A DNA stretch of 6,065 nt from Desulfobacteraceae bacterium (GCA_029857875.1 JAOUGB010000163.1:1-6065), one strand, 5' to 3'. Counted from the stretch's first letter, positions 1 through 5,509 are shown. Numbers and translations are program-made. The notes: generated by a model from the sequence alone, not told the origin.

Positions 1-507
1 CGGCGCCACTTTCCCTCGAACATCCATTCGCCAGACCTTCCTTTTATGGGTATGCCCGAACAGGCACACACTTATTTTCCCCCAAATCCCCTTTCTCATC
101 CTCTTTAACGTGGCCCTGGCCTGGAAGGGAAGGGCGATGTAGTTACTCGTATCATCAGGGGAACCATGGCATGCAAGGCCGCAGGATAAGCGATGGTTTT
201 TCTCCAAATCGTTTAAAAATTGGATGTTTTCATGGGTAAGAATATTTCTTGTCCAAAGGATGGCATTTCGGGCAAAGATATTGAAATTCTCGGCAAAAGC
301 AAGATTGCATGCTGCCAGATCATGATTGCCCAAAATAGAATGCATTCCGACATCTCTGGCCAGTTTGACACACTCATTGGGGCTTGCATTATACCCAACA
401 AGGTCCCCAAGATTGAGAATTCGGTCGGCCTGGTTCTCAAAATCATTAACAACTGCCTGAAAAGCCTCTATATTTGCGTGGATATCTGAAAGAACGGCAA
501 CACGCAC
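1..507 (-). CDS. Metallophosphoesterase (calcineurin-like), C-terminus cut by window edge
   Basis: This is a dinuclear-metal phosphoesterase of the YfcE/Mre11-like superfamily; the substrate cannot be told from sequence. The 169 residues present carry the whole ligand series: DIH (D8, H10), GDLVG (D35), GNHD (N61, H62), HGSP (H114) and GHTH (H152, H154). Family members usually run to about 230-250 residues, so roughly the last third is missing beyond position 1. The start is GTG at 507, six bases after an AGAGGTG ribosome binding site (514-520), and it gives the typical opening MRVAVLSDIH. An in-frame GTG nine bases further upstream (516-514) overlaps that site and is less likely. The reading frame is continuous through the G-run near position 91. 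The small membrane protein gene lies 91 bases upstream on the same strand, so the two could be co-transcribed. The enzyme is probably cytoplasmic, as no signal peptide is seen. Confidence 0.9.
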   Translation of the reverse strand, partial: MRVAVLSDIHANIEAFQAVVNDFENQADRILNLGDLVGYNASPNECVKLARDVGMHSILGNHDLAACNLAFAENFNIFARNAILWTRNILTHENIQFLNDLEKNHRLSCGLACHGSPDDTSNYIALPFQARATLKRMRKGIWGKISVCLFGHTHKRKVWRMDVRGKVAP

Positions 508-554
508 TATTGTCACCTCTACGACTTCAAGGACTCTTTAGCCATATTCGGATG

Positions 555-593
555 TGCAACTGGAGTAAAAACTTTTTACTGCTTAAAGTTGCA
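555..593. repeat. Two-tier inverted repeat between two same-strand genes
   Basis: An outer stem pairs TGCAACT (555-561) with AGTTGCA (587-593). Inside it lies a near-perfect palindrome, AGTAAAAA-C-TTTTTACT (564-580). In RNA the inner part would form about six A-U pairs with a five-base loop. It sits just after the stop codon of the minus-strand membrane protein gene and before the phosphoesterase ribosome binding site. No T-run follows it on the minus strand, so it is not a clear intrinsic terminator. It could be an mRNA processing or stability element, or a protein-binding dyad. Confidence 0.45.
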
Positions 594-598
594 GACGA

Positions 599-838
599 TT
601 ATGTGTATAAAAGTTCTTTGAATTTTTTTTTGAGCCACTTGTTGACCATACCCCCCATATACCAGCGTCCTACAAGTGGGATAAGAATGAGAGCATAGAA
701 GTACATATCTCCAGCCCTTAAGAAAGTGAAAACAACCAACAGGCTGGTCATAATCAAGGCTATCGCCATATTTGAGAGCAATCCGGCAAGTTCATTGAGC
801 TTTACTGACATATATTCCTGCAGCTCTTCTTCATTCAT
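599..838 (-). CDS. Small two-helix membrane protein of unknown function
   Basis: This is a 79-residue protein that I do not recognise. The acidic N-terminus (MNEEELQEY) is followed by two hydrophobic stretches, about residues 17-40 and 45-65, joined by a short RAGD turn, and then a strongly basic tail (KWLKKKFK). The positive-inside rule places the tail in the cytoplasm, which with two helices puts the N-terminus there too. I chose the ATG at 838 because AAGAAGG lies five bases upstream. An ATG at 877 adds 13 residues, but its nearest AGGAG is about 12 bases away. The gene is followed on the same strand by the phosphoesterase gene 91 bases downstream. The match of hydropathy, charge and ribosome binding site makes it a likely real gene; its role is open. 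Confidence 0.7.
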   Translation of the reverse strand: MNEEELQEYMSVKLNELAGLLSNMAIALIMTSLLVVFTFLRAGDMYFYALILIPLVGRWYMGGMVNKWLKKKFKELLYT

Positions 839-995
839 TAAAACCTTCTTCCCTTTTCTTTGTATACTCAGCAGCATGCTTTCTAAGATCTCCTGAAGAT
901 ATCACACCTGATATATTCGTAACATGTCGAATTCATCAAGTGTTTTGTATCTTTTTGTTATTGTGTTTGGTTTTACAAAACCGTGGACACCAACA

Positions 996-1022
996 ATTAT
1001 CAATGGGTCGTTCGTGTGTCAA
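996..1022 (-). promoter_or_regulatory. Possible sigma-70-type promoter towards the small membrane protein gene
   Basis: On the minus strand a perfect TTGACA (1022-1017) is followed by GATAAT (1001-996). The 15-base spacer is shorter than the ideal 17. A transcript would start near 990 and have a leader of about 150 bases before the gene at 838. The assignment is by pattern only. Confidence 0.3.
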
Positions 1023-1088
1023 GAGTCCTTTGAAAAATGCCCTGATTTGCTCATTATTGATAAAGTTCTTAAAGATTTGTTTTCATGC

Positions 1089-1117
1089 TTGACCCATAAT
1101 ATATGTTTTACTATCTT
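1089..1117 (+). promoter_or_regulatory. Possible sigma-70-type promoter for the radical SAM gene
   Basis: TTGACC (1089-1094) and TATCTT (1112-1117) are separated by 17 bases, upstream of the start at 1186. The -10 match is only partial. The leader would be about 60 bases, AT-rich and without a clear ribosome binding site. Confidence 0.35.
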
Positions 1118-1185
1118 TTAAAAAGATTATTTTCTAATGACATTCAATAAATGAAAACATTCTAACATTAGATTAAATTATTCCC

Positions 1186-2289
1186 TTGTCCCTTGTAAAA
1201 CTATATATCGATCAACAGGTGGTCCATTACCCACAGGTTGTCTCCATTCGATCACGCATCCCTAATGTGCCGGTTTCAATCGTTCATAGTTCAAAAGAGG
1301 TTTACAAATCGGTTTTATCGTCTGATGATTCGGTCCAAAAAGGCAAAATGATCTTATTTCTCACCCGAAATAAAGGCGCCTTTATTAAGCCATGTCCCGG
1401 AACTCGGTCATATACATGCTGTGGCTATAAAATTCTGCATATGGGCACATTTTGTACCATGGACTGTTCATATTGCATTCTACAAGCCTACTTTCATCCA
1501 CCCCTGCTGCAATATTTTGTCAATCACGATGAACTTTGGGTAGAGTTAGACCGTCTTTTTTTAAATAAAACCTTAACCAGAATCGGAACCGGAGAATTTA
1601 CAGACAGCATGATTTGGGATAATTGGACGGATCTCTCAGATCTGCTTGTACCTAAATTTTCAAAACAGTCTAGAGCCGTATTGGAACTTAAAACTAAAAC
1701 AGTGAACATAAAAACACTCAAAGCACTTCACCACAATCACAAAACAATTGTGTCATGGTCTTTGAATACACCCCGTATTATTAAAAATGAGGAACGCCAT
1801 ACGGCATCTCTATCTGCTAGACTTCGTGCTGCTGCAAAATGTGAGTCCTGGGATTATCCCCTTGGCTTTCATTTTGACCCCTTGGTGATCTATGACGGGT
1901 GTGAAGAAGAATACGCGAGTGTTGTTGAGCAGATGTTTTCCCATATATCTTCTGAAAATATTGTATGGATCAGCCTTGGCACTTTTCGCTTTGTACCTGC
2001 TTTGAAACCGATCATACAAAAACGTTTTCCAAATTCAAAGATCATTTACGGGGAATTTATATCAGGCCTTGACGGAAAAATGCGTTATTTTAAACCATTA
2101 AGAATCGATCTGTATCGAAAGATAGTGTCATACATAAGGGACTATGCTCCTGATGTGATGATTTATTTGTGTATGGAAGACGATGAGGTCTGGCAAAAGT
2201 CTCTTGGATTTGTCCCTTCAGATTACGGCGGTTTATCGAAAATTCTGGATAAACGTGCTGCAAAGCACTGTGGTTTAGTTAAAAGTTAG
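1186..2289 (+). CDS. Spore photoproduct lyase-family radical SAM protein
   Basis: This is a 367-residue radical SAM enzyme related to SplB, the enzyme that repairs UV-induced spore photoproduct in Bacillus endospores. The cluster motif is C90-TMD-C94-SY-C97. It is preceded by KPCPGT and a CCGY pair (C70, C78, C79) and followed by an SPL-like core: GTGEFTDS (134-141), LELKTKT (166-172), SWSLNT (190-195), FHFDP (228-232), WISLGTFRF (261-269). The length is close to SplB (about 340). The residue corresponding to the SplB H-donor cysteine looks like Phe138 by eye, and the tyrosine after the last cluster cysteine is Ile98, so the true substrate is uncertain. The start is TTG at 1186. An in-frame stop at 1174 rules out a longer form, the N-terminus LYIDQQV fits the family, but no Shine-Dalgarno sequence is visible. 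The stop codon lies inside a 13-base direct repeat (2283-2295). Confidence 0.88.
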   Translation: MSLVKLYIDQQVVHYPQVVSIRSRIPNVPVSIVHSSKEVYKSVLSSDDSVQKGKMILFLTRNKGAFIKPCPGTRSYTCCGYKILHMGTFCTMDCSYCILQAYFHPPLLQYFVNHDELWVELDRLFLNKTLTRIGTGEFTDSMIWDNWTDLSDLLVPKFSKQSRAVLELKTKTVNIKTLKALHHNHKTIVSWSLNTPRIIKNEERHTASLSARLRAAAKCESWDYPLGFHFDPLVIYDGCEEEYASVVEQMFSHISSENIVWISLGTFRFVPALKPIIQKRFPNSKIIYGEFISGLDGKMRYFKPLRIDLYRKIVSYIRDYAPDVMIYLCMEDDEVWQKSLGFVPSDYGGLSKILDKRAAKHCGLVKS

Positions 2290-2311
2290 TTTCCATCCAG
2301 AAATGGCCCTT

Positions 2312-2340
2312 TTCCGCAATCTCTGCGTCAATCTGCGGAA
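2312..2340 (+). terminator. Stem-loop after the radical SAM gene, weak terminator candidate
   Basis: TTCCGCA (2312-2318) pairs with TGCGGAA (2334-2340) around a 15-base loop, 23 bases after the stop codon. Only a weak T-content (TTACTTG) follows, so termination is uncertain. Its right arm overlaps the left arm of the next hairpin (2337-2382), so the two cannot form together. Confidence 0.3.
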
Positions 2341-2382
2341 TTACTTGTGCGGTGTACCACTTGTACGCCTCCGCGTAATTCC
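2337..2382. repeat. Long imperfect hairpin in intergenic repeat
   Basis: GGAATTAC (2337-2344) pairs with GTAATTCC (2375-2382). After a four-base bulge GCGG (2349-2352) pairs with CCGC (2371-2374), and GTAC (2354-2357) pairs with GTAC (2363-2366) around loop CACTT. The total length is 46 bases. It is part of the composite repeat and may be a mobile-element remnant or an RNA structure. Confidence 0.5.
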
Positions 2383-2421
2383 TTGATTTCCTTGACCTTG
2401 CGAAAAATTGCTAATTTCTGC

Positions 2422-2481
2422 ATTGGAAACTTAAGTTGTGCCCAATATAGATTTATGGATGAGCACAAGTTAGTTTCCAAT
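2422..2481. repeat. Strong inverted repeat just upstream of the nuclease gene
   Basis: ATTGGAAACT (2422-2431) pairs perfectly with AGTTTCCAAT (2472-2481). After a small internal loop TTGTGC (2436-2441) pairs with GCACAA (2463-2468), leaving a loop of about 21 bases. The right arm ends 21 bases before the nuclease ATG. A candidate promoter (2423-2451) lies inside it. It could be an operator, a leader-RNA structure, or one end of the inserted repeat. Confidence 0.5.
2423..2451 (+). promoter_or_regulatory. Possible promoter for the nuclease gene
   Basis: TTGGAA (2423-2428) and TATAGA (2446-2451) are separated by 17 bases. Transcription would start near 2458, giving a leader of about 45 bases. 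Both boxes match at four of six positions, so this is a pattern-level call. The -35 box lies in the left arm of the 2422-2481 inverted repeat. Confidence 0.3.
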
Positions 2482-2502
2482 CACTTGATAAAAAATAAAA
2501 AA

Positions 2503-3144
2503 ATGATGCGGAAATATTTTTTGTATTTACAGCTAATTTTATTATCGGTCTTGTTATTTAGCCGAACCGCATTCGTGCAGGAGTGGAACAAGGTAAAATG
2601 GGTAAATGACGGAGATACTGTTGTACTCAGTGATGGCCGACATGTGCGTTATATCGGCATAAACGCACCTGAGATTGCCCATGACAATCACAAAGCAGAA
2701 GCATTTGGATATGCGGCAAAAAAATACAATCAATCAATAGTACAATCAAAAAAGGTGAGGTTGGAATTCGACAAAGAAAAGTATGACCGTTATGGTCGAT
2801 TGCTGGCATACATTTATTTATTAGACGGTACTTTTATAAATAAAGAAATGATTGAAAAAGGATACGGTTATGCACTACCTCGAAAACCGAATGTAAAATA
2901 CGAGAAGATATTGTTACAGACCCAAAGGGATGCCATGTCGGCTAAACAAGGGATGTGGCGTAATTGGAATGATAAAGAGGGCGAAGAATATTTAGGGAGT
3001 GAAAGATCGAAACGGTTTCATTTGAAAACATGCCCCTATGGAAAAAGAATAGGAAAAAGAAACAGGGTCTTTTTTACAAGAAAATGGGATGCATTTTGGT
3101 CTGGTTTTGCACCCTGCAAACGATGTATGGCTGGCGGGAATTAG
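2503..3144 (+). CDS. Thermonuclease (SNase family) with N-terminal hydrophobic segment and C-terminal Cys/His module
   Basis: This 213-residue protein probably acts as a metal-dependent sugar-nonspecific nuclease outside the cytoplasmic membrane. Residues 5-20 are a hydrophobic signal or anchor segment after basic MMRK. The SNase core covers about 28-155: DGDT (D38, staphylococcal D21), VRYIGINAPE (R49 for R35, E57 for E43), and DRYGRLLAYIY (R99 for R87). The three catalytic residues are present. The Ca2+ ligand D40 is Asn54 and T41 is Ala55, a variation I recall in bacterial homologues. The C-terminal 45 residues carry SKRFHLKTC (H173, C177) and APCKRC (C205, C208), a likely zinc-binding Ada-like tail. 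I placed the start at the ATG pair at 2503-2508, because the upstream open extension to 2347 reads through the hairpin repeat and hides the signal peptide. The Shine-Dalgarno sequence is poor in an A-rich leader. Confidence 0.88.
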   Translation: MMRKYFLYLQLILLSVLLFSRTAFVQEWNKVKWVNDGDTVVLSDGRHVRYIGINAPEIAHDNHKAEAFGYAAKKYNQSIVQSKKVRLEFDKEKYDRYGRLLAYIYLLDGTFINKEMIEKGYGYALPRKPNVKYEKILLQTQRDAMSAKQGMWRNWNDKEGEEYLGSERSKRFHLKTCPYGKRIGKRNRVFFTRKWDAFWSGFAPCKRCMAGGN

Positions 3145-3174
3145 AAGCAAAGAACAATTATATATACAATTTGT

Positions 3175-3201
3175 TACGATATCAAATAGGCATCGTATTT
3201 T
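3175..3201 (+). terminator. Weak intrinsic terminator candidate after the nuclease gene
   Basis: TACGAT (3175-3180) pairs with ATCGTA (3192-3197) around an 11-base loop and is followed by TTTT. It starts 30 bases after the nuclease stop codon. The stem is short and AT-rich, so efficiency would be low. The larger repeat at 3217-3347 may serve instead. Confidence 0.35.
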
Positions 3202-3216
3202 ACAATTAAAAATGAG

Positions 3217-3347
3217 CTAAAGATTTAAGTGAACTAAAGTGAACTAAAGTTCAAGGGAAGCGCCTCAGGCGCAACACATTTAATATTTAAATTGATTATA
3301 CCTTAACTTTAGGCACTTTAGATCACTTTAGACACTTTAAACTTTAG
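3217..3347. repeat. Mirror-symmetric CTAAAGTG repeat element between convergent genes
   Basis: The left arm reads CTAAAG (3217), TTTAAGTG (3224), CTAAAGTG (3234), CTAAAGTT (3244), then CAAGG. Read on the minus strand, the right arm has the same order: CTAAAG (3347-3342), TTAAAGTG (3340-3333), CTAAAGTG (3331-3324), CTAAAGTG (3321-3314), CTAAAGTT (3312-3305), then AAGG. The right arm has one extra unit. Most units step by 9-10 bases and both outer units by 7. Between the arms lie a GC-rich palindrome, GCGCCT-C-AGGCGC (3260-3272), and an AT palindrome, ATTTAA-TAT-TTAAAT (3278-3292). It fills the gap between the convergent nuclease and EF-G-like genes and could end transcription from both sides or be a dispersed repeat. 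Confidence 0.75.
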
Positions 3348-3352
3348 TTTTG

Positions 3353-5425
3353 TCACTCTTTGGCTTTGTTTATTTCCTCTACGATTTTTTGGGAGATTTG
3401 GGCTGGAACTTCGTCGTAATGTGAAAATTCCATGGTAAATATACCCCGGCCTCCGGTAATTGAATTTAAATCAGGTGCATAGGTTAAAAATTCGGACATG
3501 GGTACCTGTGCATTAATCACCTGATTTTTACCCTTGCTGTCCATACCAAGGACTCGGCCACGCCTGCTGTTAAGATCTCCCATGATGTCGCCCATGTATT
3601 CATCCGGAGTAATAACTGAAACATTCATGATCGGTTCCAAAAGAACAGGGCCGGCATCTGCAGCGGCCTTTTTGAAAGCAAGAGAACCTGCGATTTTAAA
3701 TGCCATTTCAGATGAATCTACAGCATGAAAAGACCCGTCGTCGAGGATAACTTTAAAATCGACACACGGGAACCCTGTAAGAACCCCTTTTTGAGACGAT
3801 TCAATAACACCTTTTTCCACAGCCGGTATATACTGTCTGGGAATAGCACCACCAACAATTTTATTTTCAAACTCAAAACCTTTTCCTCTGGGAAGCGGTT
3901 CTATCTGAATCCAACAGTCTCCATACTGACCATGGCCTCCGGTCTGTTTTTTATGTTTTCCCTGGACCCTGACTTTCTTGGTAATGGTCTCTTTATAGGG
4001 GACTTTAGGTTTGTCCAACTGGACCTCAACGTTGAACTTCCTTTTGAGTTTTTCAGTCGTAACTTCAATATGAACCTGCCCAAGGCCGGATAACAGAATC
4101 TGCTTTGTTTCAGAATTGCGTGTAAGCCGCAGAGACATATCTTCTTCCAATAGTTTTGATAAAGAGATGAATACTTTGTCCTCATCCCCTTTTGACTTGG
4201 CTTTTACGGCAAATGAAATCAAAGGGGGAAGGGGGTCTGCGCATTTAAATTTAACCTTTTGGTTGCTGTTGCAAATGGTATCACCGGTGGTTGTCTCTTT
4301 TAGTTTGGCTACAGCAACGATTGCACCGGGACCGGCCTTGGAAATTTGCTTTTGTTCTTTTCCGGCAAGCCTTAAAAGCTGGTTATATCTTTCACTTGTA
4401 TCTTTATTAACGTTGAAGAAATTTCCGTCCGCCCCAAGTGTCCCTGAGACAATCCTGAATATTGAAAGACGTCCGGCAAATGGATCGGCAATAGTTTTGA
4501 AAACAAAACCAGAGAAGGGAGCATCGGGATCAGGACGACATTCTATTTCGCCATCTCCAGTTGCAGCAGCAGCGATCCAGGAGCCTCGATCCAGCGGTGA
4601 AGGCATGCAATGAATAATAAAATCCTGCAAGAGATCGACACCGATATTTTTTGTAACCGACCCACAAAGAACAGGGACAAATGAGCGCGATAAGATTCCT
4701 TTTTTTAAAGCAACCTTTATTTCATCATCTGACAGGGGCTCTCCTTCAAGATACCTTTCCAGAAGCTCGTCATCTGACTCGACAACATTTTCCACAAGAG
4801 CCTCTCGCTCTTCTGAAACCATATCCTGCATATCCGAGGGGATATCAATTTTTGTTGCTTTGCCCTTGGCATCATAGGTGTAAGCTTTCATGCTGACCAG
4901 GTCGATGATACCGCTAAAGTTCGCTTCGGATCCAATTGGGATCTGTATGATCATCGGTTTCGGCTCAAAACATTCGGCAGCATCTTTGAAAGCGCGCATA
5001 AAATCCGAACGTTCCCTATCGAGCTTGTTGATAAAAATAATACATGGCAGCTTAAATTCTTCAGCAAAGTCCCAGGCTTGTTCGGTTTGAACTTTTATTC
5101 CGTCCACGGCATCCACTACAATAACCGCGCTGTCGGCAGCCTGCATACAGCTCTTTGTGTCTGAAAAAAAATTTTGATCACCGGGTGTATCAATGAGGCT
5201 AACGGTATGTTTTTTCCAGTTGAATTGATGGAATCCGCTGCTTAAGCTGGAGTTGCGTTTAAGTTCTTCCGGCTCAAAGTCCATTGCAGTGTTGCCGTCT
5301 TCAACGCGGCCAATTCTGTTAATGACGCCTGCATTGAAAAGCATTGTTTCGGCAAGAGAAGTTTTTCCCGCACCGCCGTGGGATGCAAAAGCAATGTTCC
5401 TTAAACTTACTATTGTTTCGGCCAT
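3353..5425 (-). CDS. EF-G-like translational GTPase (divergent EF-G paralogue)
   Basis: This 690-residue protein has the full five-domain EF-G layout. The GTPase domain has ASHGGAGKT (14-22), DTPGDQNF (79-86), NKLD (133-136) and CGS (254-256). Domain II is about 301-390 and domain III about 399-475. Domain IV is about 476-595, with TGGHGQYGD and AVDSSEMAFKIAG, and domain V runs to the end with PDEYMGDIMGDLNSRRG. EF-G drives tRNA-mRNA translocation and, with RRF, ribosome recycling. This copy belongs to the divergent EF-G-like group rather than the str-operon FusA: no rpsL, rpsG or tuf is adjacent, and switch II has GDQN where EF-G has GHVD, so the usual catalytic histidine is Asp83. It may have a specialised or recycling role. 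The ATG start at 5425 has a strong GAGAGGAG five bases upstream. The TGA stop lies six bases from the 3217-3347 repeat. Long open frames on the other strand are shadows. Confidence 0.93.
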   Translation of the reverse strand: MAETIVSLRNIAFASHGGAGKTSLAETMLFNAGVINRIGRVEDGNTAMDFEPEELKRNSSLSSGFHQFNWKKHTVSLIDTPGDQNFFSDTKSCMQAADSAVIVVDAVDGIKVQTEQAWDFAEEFKLPCIIFINKLDRERSDFMRAFKDAAECFEPKPMIIQIPIGSEANFSGIIDLVSMKAYTYDAKGKATKIDIPSDMQDMVSEEREALVENVVESDDELLERYLEGEPLSDDEIKVALKKGILSRSFVPVLCGSVTKNIGVDLLQDFIIHCMPSPLDRGSWIAAAATGDGEIECRPDPDAPFSGFVFKTIADPFAGRLSIFRIVSGTLGADGNFFNVNKDTSERYNQLLRLAGKEQKQISKAGPGAIVAVAKLKETTTGDTICNSNQKVKFKCADPLPPLISFAVKAKSKGDEDKVFISLSKLLEEDMSLRLTRNSETKQILLSGLGQVHIEVTTEKLKRKFNVEVQLDKPKVPYKETITKKVRVQGKHKKQTGGHGQYGDCWIQIEPLPRGKGFEFENKIVGGAIPRQYIPAVEKGVIESSQKGVLTGFPCVDFKVILDDGSFHAVDSSEMAFKIAGSLAFKKAAADAGPVLLEPIMNVSVITPDEYMGDIMGDLNSRRGRVLGMDSKGKNQVINAQVPMSEFLTYAPDLNSITGGRGIFTMEFSHYDEVPAQISQKIVEEINKAKE

Positions 5426-5430
5426 TTAAT

Positions 5431-5438
5431 CTCCTCTC
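5431..5438 (-). promoter_or_regulatory. Ribosome binding site of the EF-G-like gene
   Basis: GAGAGGAG on the minus strand lies five bases before the ATG at 5425. It is the strongest ribosome binding site in the window and fixes the start. Confidence 0.8.
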
Positions 5439-5453
5439 TGCTAAAATTAAAAA

Positions 5454-5482
5454 AGTGTAGATTTCGATAAATAATCACTCAA
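5454..5482 (-). promoter_or_regulatory. Candidate promoter of the EF-G-like gene
   Basis: On the minus strand TTGAGT (5482-5477) and TACACT (5459-5454) are separated by 17 bases. Each box matches the sigma-70 consensus at four of six positions. The start of transcription would fall near 5447, about 20 bases before the start codon. This suggests the gene is transcribed independently of tlyA. Confidence 0.4.
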
Positions 5483-5495
5483 GTTCCCCACCAGT

Positions 5496-5509
5496 ATATG
5501 GCACCATAT
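5496..5509. promoter_or_regulatory. Dyad upstream of the EF-G-like gene promoter, operator candidate
   Basis: ATATGG (5496-5501) and CCATAT (5504-5509) form a two-base-spaced inverted repeat. It lies 13 bases upstream of the candidate -35 box of the EF-G-like gene. The short spacing favours a DNA-binding dyad over an RNA hairpin. Regulator unknown. Confidence 0.3.

Larger units (their letters stand above)
839..1185. other. AT-rich spacer between divergent genes, no convincing gene
   Basis: This spacer separates the minus-strand membrane protein from the plus-strand radical SAM gene. Short open frames occur on both strands: 924-1121 plus, and a minus frame of about 48 codons over the same stretch without a usual start near its beginning. 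Neither has a ribosome binding site or a recognisable motif. Candidate promoters pointing each way lie at 996-1022 (minus) and 1089-1117 (plus). A short AT-only palindrome, ATCTTTT-A-AAAAGAT, is at 1113-1127. Confidence 0.5.
2283..2479. repeat. Composite intergenic repeat; possible MITE-like insertion
   Basis: A 13-base direct repeat, AAGTTAGTTTCCA, occurs at 2283-2295 and 2467-2479. Just inside it, CATCCAGAAAT (2294-2304) and ATTTATGGATG (2451-2461) are inverted copies of each other at 10 of 11 positions. They bound a 168-base segment that has no gene of its own but contains several hairpins. This resembles a small non-autonomous element with terminal inverted repeats and a flanking duplication. 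The right-hand duplication is five bases away from the inverted repeat and the left overlaps it by two, so the fit is imperfect. The left copy includes the stop codon of the radical SAM gene. Confidence 0.45.

Noticed and set aside
85..100. Apparent frameshift in the phosphoesterase at a G-rich run
   Set aside because: Recounting the run on the plus strand (TCCCC then TTT) restores one continuous frame through GHTH to the window edge.
924..1121. 65-codon open frame on the plus strand
   Set aside because: It has no ribosome binding site and no recognisable motif or domain, and lies in an AT-rich spacer. The opposite strand is open over part of the same stretch, which argues for chance.
1113..1127. 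ATCTTTT-A-AAAAGAT palindrome as a terminator
   Set aside because: It is all A-T pairs except one per arm, has no G-C stem, and overlaps a candidate -10 box. No gene ends just before it.
2347..2502. In-frame N-terminal extension of the nuclease by 52 residues
   Set aside because: It reads through the hairpin repeats and would bury the hydrophobic export segment. The ATG pair at 2503-2508 gives the normal family layout.
3217..3347. CRISPR-like repeat array
   Set aside because: The units are about 8 bases, spacers are 1-2 bases, and the array is inverted in its second half. There are no cas genes nearby.
3725..4613. Open frames of 122 and 165 codons on the plus strand, opposite the EF-G-like gene
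   Set aside because: They are antisense shadows of a fully conserved GTPase gene and show no recognisable domain.
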